Source of the DNA: an uncultured Lachnospiraceae bacterium
GTDB taxonomy: Bacteria > Bacillota > Clostridia > Lachnospirales > Lachnospiraceae
DNA: 41,559 bases
NCBI GenBank assembly: GCA_900548905.1
Contig: URMK01000062.1
Coordinates: 1 to 41,559 of the forward strand
Direction of reading: 5' to 3'
Shown piece by piece: positions 1 to 7,592 of the stretch (position 1 is the stretch's first letter; each line of letters opens with the position of its first letter). The notes under the pieces are model-generated. The model ran no database searches. It saw only the letters and a program-made list of their open reading frames with translations, and had not been told where the DNA came from. The translations under genes were made by a program, and so were the position numbers.

Positions 1-85
1 CGGGAGAGGGGCGCCGACAGCGGGCGGAGGGCCGTCTGGTACCTGCGAAGTTCGAATTAATAATATAAGCCCCCTGCCAATACCC
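1..85. other. Left edge, possible 3' end of an upstream gene
   Basis: This GC-rich edge holds no complete gene. Two plus-strand frames are open from the window edge and stop at 58-60 and 66-68. The second would end in the residues RLVPAKFELII, which resembles a real protein C-terminus. The fragment is too short to assign. No terminator for the leftward gene that follows is visible here. Confidence 0.2.
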
Positions 86-1333
86 TTACCCGAATTTCTC
101 CACCGTATCCATAGCCAGTGCCGCCCACTTTTCCAGTCTCTCCGGTTCATAACGGACTGTGGAAATATCCTTCAGGATCAGTTCCAGGGATACCCCGTTT
201 TTGCTGGCGGCCCTGCAGGTCCTCTCCAGATCACCCGAAACCACATCCGCATCCAAGCTTTCCCCTGCCAGAAAAGCAGGGGAAGGCTTGGCTGACATCA
301 CAATATCACCGGGCAGCCTTTCCGCGAACGCCTCCCGGCGGCTCCAGGGGCTGCAGGATATTTTTTTCACATGGGGGATCCTGCTGATAAGGGAAAGACG
401 GTCATCCAGCCGGTCGCAGCAGCCATAATAAATCATGCCGTATTCTTCGGCCAGCCGGGATATATACGGCACCTCAAATTCCTCCGTCACCGCAGGAGAT
501 ACAGATGTAAAAAGCTGGGCCAGCCCGAAATTCCATGCATTTTTAGTATCTGTCCCCGTTCCCGCTCCGAAATCCGGCAGCTGGCTGTCATTGTAGATAA
601 CGGAACAATGACACATATTGGCCGACGTGTCCACCAGGCCCATTTCGTTTACCTGACGGATTCCCTCCAGCGCGGAATGCGTCATCTTCTCCAGGATGCG
701 GTGGATGAAATCCGGCCGGTCTATCAAATCATAATAAATGGCTTCCACTCCCATCAGCTCCGCCAGCTCATCCCATATCCCGAGACGGATAAAGACACCT
801 CCGGCCTGCCGCACCGGAAGGATGCCGCCAAACACATATTCCGCGGCTTCCCGCCACTCCCGCGAACGGGCTTTATCATGGGTAATAACCATATCCCTGA
901 TTTTATCCAAATCCTCTTCCCCGGCCAGCTGATTCCGGAACGCATGGGAAACCACGGTGTTGTCTTTATCCGTAACCGCGGTCGTTTCCATGACCTTCAG
1001 GCCGTATCCGCTGTTTTGTGCCGCAAACGGAATGGTGAGGAAGGGTTCCACCACCATATCCACAGGAAAATGGTTCCACTTATATATGGTGCTGCGCAGG
1101 GTAAACTCTATCTCCCGGAAAAAAGGATCCTGCGTCACACAGGCCAGTTCCCCGCCTCTGTCCAATTCATTCCAGGGAAGCTGATCGATCAGCACCATAG
1201 GACGGGTATTGTCATGCCGGTTAAACGCCTTCCACAGTTCCATTTTTTTACGCTGCACCGGCAGGGATGCGATTTCCATATAGGTATCTGCCAGTGTCCG
1301 CAGCACTGCTGCCTCTTCTTTTTTCAATTCCAT
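86..1333 (-). CDS. Uroporphyrinogen decarboxylase (URO-D) superfamily protein
   Basis: This 415-residue soluble protein resembles the large clostridial URO-D superfamily group annotated as uroporphyrinogen decarboxylase or methyltransferase-like. That group shares the TIM-barrel fold of HemE and the MtaA-type methylcobamide:CoM methyltransferases. No haem or corrinoid-protein gene lies nearby, so a haem role is unlikely and a methyl-transfer or sugar-linked role is only a guess. A Cys/His-rich stretch (residues CHCSVIYND) and a later YGCCDRLDD could supply metal ligands. The start is supported by AGGAG just before the ATG. The gene is divergent from the AraC regulator at 1531, which is its most likely controller. 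A TATAAT-like -10 lies at 1366-1371 on the minus strand, without a good -35. Confidence 0.72.
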   Translation of the reverse strand: MELKKEEAAVLRTLADTYMEIASLPVQRKKMELWKAFNRHDNTRPMVLIDQLPWNELDRGGELACVTQDPFFREIEFTLRSTIYKWNHFPVDMVVEPFLTIPFAAQNSGYGLKVMETTAVTDKDNTVVSHAFRNQLAGEEDLDKIRDMVITHDKARSREWREAAEYVFGGILPVRQAGGVFIRLGIWDELAELMGVEAIYYDLIDRPDFIHRILEKMTHSALEGIRQVNEMGLVDTSANMCHCSVIYNDSQLPDFGAGTGTDTKNAWNFGLAQLFTSVSPAVTEEFEVPYISRLAEEYGMIYYGCCDRLDDRLSLISRIPHVKKISCSPWSRREAFAERLPGDIVMSAKPSPAFLAGESLDADVVSGDLERTCRAASKNGVSLELILKDISTVRYEPERLEKWAALAMDTVEKFG

Positions 1334-1440
1334 TACTCCTTGCCCTCCCTTCTCCTTCTGTGCTTATTATACTACGCCGTTTTCCCGTTTCTTCCTATGG
1401 CAGATAGCAGGGAAAACTTCTCAAAAAACAACTTTAGCAA

Positions 1441-1469
1441 TTGCCAGGCCGGGCAACAAAACCTATAAT
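1441..1469 (+). promoter_or_regulatory. Sigma-A promoter of the AraC gene
   Basis: TTGCCA at 1441-1446 and TATAAT at 1464-1469 are separated by exactly 17 bp, which predicts a start near 1476. The spacing and the perfect -10 make this one of the best promoters in the window. It reads into the AraC-family gene at 1531. Confidence 0.7.
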
Positions 1470-1482
1470 AAAATAAAAAGGC

Positions 1483-1508
1483 AACCGTTTCATCAAGACG
1501 GAACGGTT
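1483..1508 (+). promoter_or_regulatory. Inverted repeat in the AraC gene leader
   Basis: AACCGTT (1483-1489) and AACGGTT (1502-1508) are exact inverted copies in the predicted 5' leader, just after the promoter and before the ribosome binding site. It could be an operator for autoregulation or a leader hairpin. The sequence alone cannot tell which. Confidence 0.45.
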
Positions 1509-1530
1509 ACACGGAAAGAGGCTTTAAAAT

Positions 1531-2277
1531 ATGCTTTTACTATATGGCTATGAAACCGTCCCGCAGGACTGGCAGGTAAACGAAAGCAGTCCGCCTTCTT
1601 ATTCCAGGGTATATTATGTGCTGTCCGGGGAGGTTCTTTATACGGATGAACACCAGTCCCGTCGGCTTCGTGCCGGTTATCTGTATGTTTTCCCTTCCGC
1701 TCTTCCCTACCAAATGTCACAAAACCCGGAAAATCCGCTGTGCTGCCTATTCCTCCACATCGATATTTTCCCTCATATCCTTCACGAACTCCTGGAAATT
1801 CCCATTAAAGAGGATACCTTCCCTGCCCATCTGCTCGCCGCCATGCGTTCCTGGTGTCCGGATAATCCGGCGCATATAGCCTGCCCGGTCATGGAATCCC
1901 TCTCCGGCGCCCTGGAAGCCTTCCTGGACAGCCGCGGGCTGCTGCCTTCCGTTCCCCGCAGGCTTGCCTGTACCCTTCAATATATAGCGGATCATGTACA
2001 GGAAAAGATCACCGTGGAAATGCTGAGCCGTCTCTGCGGATACCACCCCCAGTATTACATCCGCCTGTTTACTTCCTGTATGGGAATCCCCCCACACCAG
2101 TATCTTATCCATTACCGCATGAAGCTGGGCCTTTCTTCTCTGTTATCCGGGCGAAGCGTAGCGGAAACGGCGGAGCTTGTGGGCTATCCGGAGGTACGCA
2201 ATTTTATCCGTGCCTTCCATAAACACTACGGGTATTCTCCTCTTCAGCTGAAAAAGATGATCCATATTCTGCCCTGA
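1531..2277 (+). CDS. AraC family transcriptional regulator
   Basis: This 248-residue protein has an N-terminal cupin-like sensor region (about residues 10-90, including RRLRAGYLYVFP) and a C-terminal AraC/XylS double helix-turn-helix (about 145-245). The latter carries the typical VEMLSRLCGYHPQYYIRLF and GYPEVRNFIRAFHKHYGYSP signatures. Such cytosolic regulators bind a sugar or metabolite and activate a neighbouring operon. The start at 1531 has AAAGAGG nine bases upstream. The gene is divergent from the URO-D gene, so it probably controls that gene and, through the leader inverted repeat, possibly itself. The ligand cannot be told from the sequence. Confidence 0.88.
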   Translation: MLLLYGYETVPQDWQVNESSPPSYSRVYYVLSGEVLYTDEHQSRRLRAGYLYVFPSALPYQMSQNPENPLCCLFLHIDIFPHILHELLEIPIKEDTFPAHLLAAMRSWCPDNPAHIACPVMESLSGALEAFLDSRGLLPSVPRRLACTLQYIADHVQEKITVEMLSRLCGYHPQYYIRLFTSCMGIPPHQYLIHYRMKLGLSSLLSGRSVAETAELVGYPEVRNFIRAFHKHYGYSPLQLKKMIHILP

Positions 2278-2376
2278 GTAAGGGAGCCGTTGCGTAATCC
2301 ATATTCTAAAGTCAAACCACGTAAAAGCAAATCTGACGGAGAAGGAATATTTTATAGTTATTTCACTTTTATTTTA

Positions 2377-2405
2377 TTGACTGCGGGATGTTTTTCTTAT
2401 AAAAT
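2377..2405 (+). promoter_or_regulatory. Promoter of the MATE-MarR operon
   Basis: TTGACT (2377-2382) and TAAAAT (2400-2405) are 17 bp apart, upstream of the efflux pump gene. A second -10-like TATAAT lies at 2425-2430 without a matching -35. The -10 overlaps the left arm of a long inverted repeat, as expected for a repressible promoter. Confidence 0.6.
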
Positions 2406-2445
2406 AGTCAAAAATCATTACTATTATAATTTTTTACTATTTTAT
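2399..2445 (+). promoter_or_regulatory. Candidate MarR operator (10-bp inverted repeat)
   Basis: ATAAAATAGT (2399-2408) is repeated inverted as ACTATTTTAT (2436-2445). A further half-site, TTACTATT, occurs at 2418-2425, 16 bp before its copy at 2434-2441. The left arm overlaps the -10 and the right arm ends just before AAAGGAGG. A MarR-type regulator is encoded in the same operon, so it is the natural candidate to bind here. Confidence 0.5.
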
Positions 2446-2458
2446 CAAAGGAGGCCTT

Positions 2459-3790
2459 ATGCAACAGTCTATTTCTGCCAAAATCACCCTTGCTTCCCTG
2501 CTCGCCTTTACTCTGCCCACCATTATCGCCAATGTGTTCATGAGTATATATACCACGGTGGACGGCATTTTTGTCGCTAATCTGGTCGGCACACAGGCGC
2601 TGTCCGCAGTCAATATTGTCATGCCTTTTTTAATGGTTACCATAGCTATCGGCACCATGCTGGGTACGGGCGGGAGCGCTCTGGTTGCCAAAAAGCTGGG
2701 AGAAGGGAAAACGGAGGAGGCGCGCCGGAATTTTTCCCTGCTGGTTATTGTCTGTTTTGTGACAAGTGCCCTGCTTTCCGCCCTGGGGTTACTCTTTAAA
2801 GAACCCGTCCTTACGCTTTTAGGTGCGGATGAATCCATTTATTATTACTGCGAAGCCTATGCATCCCCTCTGTTCGTCATCATCCCCTTTGCCATGCTGG
2901 GTATCGTATTTCAGATGTTTTTTATTGCGGATGGAAAACCCCACTATGGAATGGCCTTTTCCATTGCGGGAGGGCTGATGAATATCCTTCTGGATTATCT
3001 GCTGATCGCCAAAGCAGGGATGGGGATCCGGGGGGCCGCCATTGCAACCGGAATTGGTTATGCCTTTCCCGCGGTAATCGGGTTGTTCTACTTCACCTTT
3101 AAACGGACGGGAAATCTGTATTTTGTAAAACCCCGGCTGGACAAAACCGTTATTCTCAAGGCCGGTGCCAACGGTTCGTCCGAAATGGTAACTATGCTGT
3201 CCACAAGTATAGTCACCATTGCCATGAATAATATCATGATACGGCTGGCCGGGGCCGACGGTGTTTCCGCAATCACTATCCTTTTATATGCCCAGACGCT
3301 GCTCTCCTCCGTTTACATGGGCTATGCTACCGGAATTGCTCCCATAACCAGCTTTAATTTCGGCAAAGGAGATACGGATAATCTGAAAAAAATTCACCGG
3401 ATCAGCCTGCGTACCATTGCCGCAGCCTCCGTGATCACTTTCCTTGCCAGTTTTTTCCTGGCAAAACCTATCATTCAGGTATTTGCCCGCGCGGGAACTT
3501 CCGTGTATAATATGGCTATGAACGGATTCCTTATCTTTGCCGTGGGTTTTCTGTTTATGGGCTTCAATGTCTATTCCTCTTCCATGTTTACGGCATTGAA
3601 CAATGGTAAGGTATCGGCAATCCTGTCCTTTTTCCGCACCCTGGTATTCCTGCTGGCCGCACTGCTGATCTTCCCTGCCGTCTGGAATGTTACCGGCGTC
3701 TGGATTGCCATGCCCGCCGCGGAAGCACTCAGCATACTGATGACTATTTATTATTTCAGAAAAATGGGACCCGTCTATAACTATGCATAG
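2459..3790 (+). CDS. MATE family multidrug/sodium antiporter
   Basis: This 443-residue polytopic membrane protein has about twelve hydrophobic segments and the usual length of the MATE family, which exports cationic drugs and metabolites in exchange for Na+ or H+. The N-terminal half carries the characteristic TVDGIFVANLVGTQALSAV region followed by a GTMLGTGGSALVAKKLGEG loop. The family's internal two-fold repeat is visible, with a similar stretch around MGYATGIAPITSFNFGKG. The start at 2459 has AAAGGAGG five bases upstream. The gene is followed after 35 bases by a MarR regulator, a common pump-regulator pairing. The transported compound is unknown. Confidence 0.9.
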   Translation: MQQSISAKITLASLLAFTLPTIIANVFMSIYTTVDGIFVANLVGTQALSAVNIVMPFLMVTIAIGTMLGTGGSALVAKKLGEGKTEEARRNFSLLVIVCFVTSALLSALGLLFKEPVLTLLGADESIYYYCEAYASPLFVIIPFAMLGIVFQMFFIADGKPHYGMAFSIAGGLMNILLDYLLIAKAGMGIRGAAIATGIGYAFPAVIGLFYFTFKRTGNLYFVKPRLDKTVILKAGANGSSEMVTMLSTSIVTIAMNNIMIRLAGADGVSAITILLYAQTLLSSVYMGYATGIAPITSFNFGKGDTDNLKKIHRISLRTIAAASVITFLASFFLAKPIIQVFARAGTSVYNMAMNGFLIFAVGFLFMGFNVYSSSMFTALNNGKVSAILSFFRTLVFLLAALLIFPAVWNVTGVWIAMPAAEALSILMTIYYFRKMGPVYNYA

Positions 3791-3825
3791 AGTCGGGCTG
3801 CACACCAGCCCAAAGGGGGATAACT

Positions 3826-4284
3826 ATGATGGAAGCTTCGATCCGGGAACAGACCGATCGTTTTACCCAAAAATGGCAGTCCATTGACCGGCTGTATGGA
3901 GAATATGCCAAAGCTTCAGGGCTGACCTACATGAGCCTGTGCGTATTGGAAATCATCTATAACACGCCGGATAACTGTACACAGAAACATATTTGTGATG
4001 AAAGCCACTATACGAAGCAGAATGTCAATATAATAATTAAATCATTTCTGGAACAGGGCTATGTCAAACTGCAGGAGCTGCCTTCCGACCGGCGTAACAA
4101 ACAGGTAACGCTGATCGAAGCGGGGAAAACTTATGCGGGAAACATAATCAGCACGCTCTGGGAAATTGAGCAGGAGGCCATTACCTCTCTGACCGGCGAA
4201 CAGCGGGAGCTTCTGATCCAATTCGCAGGTATCTATGAAGAATGTTTCCGGAAACGTTTGGCTGCATTGCTCCGCGACAGGTAA
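3826..4284 (+). CDS. MarR family transcriptional regulator
   Basis: This 152-residue winged-helix protein follows the MATE gene in the same operon. Residues about 35-110 form the MarR DNA-binding core, including HICDESHYTKQNVNIIIKSFLEQGYV as recognition region and SDRRNKQVTLIEAGK as wing. Two adjacent ATG codons at 3826 and 3829 follow AAAGGGGG. MarR proteins usually repress their own operon until a toxic ligand releases them. The inverted repeat at 2399-2445 upstream of the pump is the best operator candidate. Confidence 0.88.
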   Translation: MMEASIREQTDRFTQKWQSIDRLYGEYAKASGLTYMSLCVLEIIYNTPDNCTQKHICDESHYTKQNVNIIIKSFLEQGYVKLQELPSDRRNKQVTLIEAGKTYAGNIISTLWEIEQEAITSLTGEQRELLIQFAGIYEECFRKRLAALLRDR

Positions 4285-4327
4285 ACTGCGCTGAAAACGA
4301 TAAGAAAAGATTAGAAAGGGAAAAATT

Positions 4328-4528
4328 ATGAAGGATAAGAACAGTAAGAAAAAAGCAGTCCTATGCAGTCTCTTTATCATTGCCGCCGCGGTCTTCGCCT
4401 ATGTATATGCGGAACGTGAGAAGTGCAGAAAAAAAGAACGGGCGGCCCGGGTGGAGGCCTTTATCGCAAGGCACCGGGATTACTACCGCAGAAGAAAGGA
4501 TGCTGCAAAAGAGAACGCAGAGAAGTAA
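4328..4528 (+). CDS. Small basic single-pass membrane protein
   Basis: This 66-residue protein of unknown function has a short basic N-terminus, one membrane segment (about residues 10-28, CSLFIIAAAVFAYVYAE) and a strongly basic, helical C-terminal tail rich in Arg and Lys. The start has AGAAAGGG upstream. It lies 43 bases after the MarR gene, before the hairpin at 4536-4571, so it is probably the last gene of the efflux operon. No family is recognised. Confidence 0.6.
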   Translation: MKDKNSKKKAVLCSLFIIAAAVFAYVYAEREKCRKKERAARVEAFIARHRDYYRRRKDAAKENAEK

Positions 4529-4535
4529 TACTTGG

Positions 4536-4571
4536 GCAGAGCGTGGGGAAACGACGGATGCCACGCTCTGC
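4536..4571. terminator. Hairpin between convergent genes
   Basis: An 11-bp perfect stem, GCAGAGCGTGG (4536-4546) with CCACGCTCTGC (4561-4571), encloses a 14-base loop. It sits between the end of the MATE operon and the end of the mazF gene and could end transcripts from both sides. Neither flank has a strong T-run, so it is a weak or factor-aided terminator. Confidence 0.55.
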
Positions 4572-4577
4572 GGATCT

Positions 4578-4925
4578 TTACACACACATCCCAAAGCTCA
4601 CCGCAAGAGCTTTGTCCACCTCATACAGAAAACGGTCATCCACTTTTCCTATGTATTCCTTAAGCCTTGTCCGATCAATGGTGCGTATCTGTTCCATCAG
4701 GATTATGGAATCCTTACGAAGGCCGTATTTTGATTCCCCAAGAGGTATATGTGTGGGCAGCGGATGTTTGCCGGTCTGGCTGGTAATCGCCGCTATGATC
4801 ACGGTTGGGCTGTAGCGGTTCCCCGTATCATTCTGTATGACCAGAACCGGACGGATACCTCCCTGTTCCGAACCTACCACGGGACGCAGGTCTGCATAGT
4901 ACAGATCGCCTTTATTAATATTCAT
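4578..4925 (-). CDS. mazF: MazF/PemK family mRNA interferase toxin
   Basis: This 115-residue protein matches the MazF (EndoA/NdoA) family of sequence-specific RNases. It has the GDLYYADLRPVVGSEQGG start, RPVLVIQND, and the conserved R25 and T48 that are catalytic in the Bacillus subtilis enzyme. The start follows AAGGAGG at good spacing. No antitoxin gene precedes it: the 100 bases up to the response regulator gene hold no suitable reading frame. It is therefore a solitary toxin gene, or is controlled by an antitoxin elsewhere. A -10-like TATAAT at 4999-5004 (minus strand) suggests its own promoter. Confidence 0.9.
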   Translation of the reverse strand: MNINKGDLYYADLRPVVGSEQGGIRPVLVIQNDTGNRYSPTVIIAAITSQTGKHPLPTHIPLGESKYGLRKDSIILMEQIRTIDRTRLKEYIGKVDDRFLYEVDKALAVSFGMCV

Positions 4926-5025
4926 TGTGTTTCCTCCTTACAAGACTGTTTCTTATAGGAGGAGTGTTGACCGGCTTTTTCCCCTTTATTCAATATAAAT
5001 TATACTTTCCGATAAAAATGGGAAT

Positions 5026-5799
5026 TTACAGGGCTGCCGGGCCATGATCCTCTTCCGGAACCTTCTTCACCGTCCTGCGGTATTCCACAGGCGTCACGCC
5101 GAACTTTTCTTTAAACAGCCTGGAAAAATACTGGCTTTTCCGGTAGCCGATGAGTTCCATCACCTCATGGATTTTCAGTTCGGTCTGCTCCAGAAGTTCC
5201 GCCGCCTTCTGCATCCTGATATCCGTGATATAACCGGATACATTCCTGTTCGTTACCTCCTTGAATACTTTGGACAGATAAGCCGGATGGAGATGGACGG
5301 CTTCCCCCAGCACATCCAGGGAAAGAGGCTGATCGAAGTTTTCGTATATGTAATTTTTCACATAGGAAATCAGCGCGTTTTTATCACCCGCCAGGCAGAT
5401 TTTGTCCTCCCCTTTTTTCTTCTCCTTCACAAAATTCTTCTGCAGGATGCGTTCCAGGGTTTCCTCCAGGTCATCCTTCAGGACGGGTTTTACCAGATAT
5501 TCCGACACCCCGTAACGCAGCGCCTGTTTGGCATATTCGAATTCACTGTAACCGGATATAATAATCACCTTTGTCGGGTATTTCTTTTCCTCAATGAATG
5601 CGGACAAATCAAGCCCTGATATGCGGGGCATTTTAATATCGGTTATCAGAAGCTCCGGCACAAATTCCTGAAGGATATCCCTGGCCATGGAACCTCCGTT
5701 TGCGGTGAAAACCTGATCAAATCCGTATTCCTTCCAATCCACCAGCTTTTGTATATATTCCGCCATATATAATTCATCATCCGCAATCAACAGCTTCAT
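5026..5799 (-). CDS. YesN-type response regulator (receiver plus AraC HTH)
   Basis: This two-component response regulator of 257 residues has an N-terminal receiver with acidic D7 and D8, phospho-acceptor D54 in LITDIKMP, and a conserved Lys in YLVKPV. It ends in an AraC/XylS DNA-binding domain (about 150-250) with LGEAVHLHPAYLSKVFKEV and IGYRKSQYFSRLFKEKFGVTP. The start at 5799 (MKLLIADDE) is chosen because the receiver begins there and AGAGGGTGG lies just upstream. A longer reading frame to 5886 adds only residues out of keeping with the family. It overlaps the end of the sensor kinase gene by 23 bases, so the two are translationally coupled. It should activate cassette A. Confidence 0.9.
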   Translation of the reverse strand: MKLLIADDELYMAEYIQKLVDWKEYGFDQVFTANGGSMARDILQEFVPELLITDIKMPRISGLDLSAFIEEKKYPTKVIIISGYSEFEYAKQALRYGVSEYLVKPVLKDDLEETLERILQKNFVKEKKKGEDKICLAGDKNALISYVKNYIYENFDQPLSLDVLGEAVHLHPAYLSKVFKEVTNRNVSGYITDIRMQKAAELLEQTELKIHEVMELIGYRKSQYFSRLFKEKFGVTPVEYRRTVKKVPEEDHGPAAL

Positions 5800-7480
5800 G
5801 TTCCACCCTCTTCGGTAAAATGGTAAAGGAAACCAGCAGGCCTCCCCAAATGCTCCTGCAAAACCGCAGTCCCGCAGAACCATCATAATAATTAATCAAC
5901 CTTTGGTTTACATTCCACAGCCCGACGCTTTCTTCCTCATCCCGGTTCTTTTTATTCAGGTTTTCCAGCAGATGTCCTATCTCCTTTTCGGACATCCCGT
6001 CCCCGTCATCCGAAATCTCAAATCGGACGGAGCCGTCCGGCAGCTTATAGATTTTAACAAACAGATACTTGGCATGTTCCCTTTCTTCTATAGCATGTTC
6101 GATGGCATTTTCGATGATGGGCTGCAGAATCAGGGGAATGATCGGTGTATCATACAGGGACTCGGAGACATTTATATTATAGGTTATGCTTTTACGCATA
6201 GCCATAATGGACAAATAGGCTTTTGCATAGGAAACCTCTTCCCCGATGCTTGTAATTGCCTTCTTTTTGGTACAGTACCTGTAATAGCCGGCCAGATGGA
6301 CGGCCATTTCCGTTACGGCCCCGGGTTTATCCGCCACTGTCACAATATAGGAAAGACTGTTATAGAGAAAATGGGGATGGATCTGAAGCTGCAGCTGGCG
6401 CAGCTCCGCCTGGTTTCTGAGCTGCTGTTCTTTAATCGTGGATAAGACCAAATCGCCGATCCGGGATACCATCTGATTGAATTGCTGGAAAACATAAGAG
6501 AATTCATTATCCGGCAGCTCCTCAATCTGGGAGGTGAAGTCGCCGTCCTCCACCTGCCTGAGCTTTTCCGTGATTATTTTAAGCTGCAGCAGGATATTTT
6601 TGTAGTATAATACCATAAAAACAAACCCGATAGCAAGAATTACCCCCAGAAGCCTTGCTGTTATCCCCATCATATCCATGATAGGTTTTCTCATTTCATT
6701 CAGGGGATAATAGGCGATGAGCTCCAGCCCGTTCTTTACAGCTCCTGATTTGATAATCTGGTACTTTTCGTTGGAAGCAGCCAGTTCAAAGGCTTCCTTA
6801 TCCTGTTTTTCCGCCAGCCCTGTCAGCAGGGCCTGTTCCATACCGTCGGCGGAAAAAAGGCTTTGCCTGTCGGGAAACACAAGAAGTGTCCCTCCGGTAC
6901 CCATGCCTGATGCCATGTTTTTTATCTTATAGAGGTGATCACGCTCCATTTTGATGAAGAGATAGGGTTGTTCTTCCGCCGGTACCCAGTCTGCCGAATA
7001 GCGCCTTACGAAATACACTTCTTTTTCCCAGTAAAACCACTTGTTATCCTCCGCCCTGTCCAGCATATTCCGGCTTACATCCGATTTATTCAATGTGGAG
7101 ATGAGGTAGTTTGGTTCCGGCCAGTACAATATGAATTCCGACATGCCCACATTACTCCTCTGGCGTCTGTTCAGGTATTCTTTGATATTTTTTACGCCCA
7201 TGACATAGTCATAGGGATCGTACTCCTCCATGACCATAAGCTGCAATTCTTTAAAATCATTGCTGTTTAGGATGCCATCCGCTTCTATCTCTATTTCATT
7301 GATTTTCTGTTCCAGAAGAGCCCTGGCATATTCCATCTGGATCTGCGCCACACGCATAAGGGATTCCCTGAGGCTGACGGCACTGTACTGGTATAAAATC
7401 AAAAAGCTCGCAATTATCATAATGAGAAAAAAACCAAATATAATAAAAATTGACTTTATTTTTTTCATACCCCACCCCAT
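5777..7480 (-). CDS. YesM-type sensor histidine kinase
   Basis: This 567-residue membrane kinase senses an extracellular sugar or its binding protein and phosphorylates the downstream regulator. It has a membrane segment at about 8-30, an extracellular Cache-like sensor, a second membrane segment at about 273-293 and a HAMP linker. A His_kinase (PF06580) box IHPHFLYN follows, with H370 the likely phospho-acceptor. The ATPase domain shows LILQPIIENAIEHAIEE (N box), SDDGDGM and SVGLWNVNQRL. The start at 7480 has AGAGG eight bases upstream; an ATG at 7468 is a possible alternative. It is the fourth gene of cassette A. Confidence 0.9.
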   Translation of the reverse strand: MGWGMKKIKSIFIIFGFFLIMIIASFLILYQYSAVSLRESLMRVAQIQMEYARALLEQKINEIEIEADGILNSNDFKELQLMVMEEYDPYDYVMGVKNIKEYLNRRQRSNVGMSEFILYWPEPNYLISTLNKSDVSRNMLDRAEDNKWFYWEKEVYFVRRYSADWVPAEEQPYLFIKMERDHLYKIKNMASGMGTGGTLLVFPDRQSLFSADGMEQALLTGLAEKQDKEAFELAASNEKYQIIKSGAVKNGLELIAYYPLNEMRKPIMDMMGITARLLGVILAIGFVFMVLYYKNILLQLKIITEKLRQVEDGDFTSQIEELPDNEFSYVFQQFNQMVSRIGDLVLSTIKEQQLRNQAELRQLQLQIHPHFLYNSLSYIVTVADKPGAVTEMAVHLAGYYRYCTKKKAITSIGEEVSYAKAYLSIMAMRKSITYNINVSESLYDTPIIPLILQPIIENAIEHAIEEREHAKYLFVKIYKLPDGSVRFEISDDGDGMSEKEIGHLLENLNKKNRDEEESVGLWNVNQRLINYYDGSAGLRFCRSIWGGLLVSFTILPKRVEHEAVDCG

Positions 7481-7555
7481 TACCGGATCCTCTGTCCGCC
7501 TTCGTCTTATCCCCCAAAATTATAACAGGAATTCCTTATTTTTACCATAGATGCA

Positions 7556-7580
7556 GGGACTGCCAGCTTCTGACAGTCCC
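7556..7580 (-). other. Hairpin between binding-protein and kinase genes
   Basis: GGGACTG (7556-7562) pairs with CAGTCCC (7574-7580), with an inner CAG/CTG pair. There is no T-run after it on the minus strand, so it does not look like a full terminator. It could protect the upstream transporter mRNA from 3' decay or allow partial termination, lowering kinase expression relative to the binding protein. Confidence 0.5.
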
Positions 7581-7592
7581 GCGTATAACCAA

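Noticed and set aside
371..1468. Long plus-strand open frame opposite the URO-D gene
   Set aside because: Its translation is rich in His, Arg and Pro with no family pattern and no ribosome site. It is the complement of a well-supported gene.
1501..1510. GAACGGTTAC shared with 15463-15472
   Set aside because: A ten-base match between unrelated positions is expected by chance in a window this size, and the second copy is not at a promoter.
5800..5886. Longer N-terminus of the response regulator
   Set aside because: The extra 29 residues lie within the kinase gene, have no ribosome site and precede the natural receiver start MKLLIADDE.
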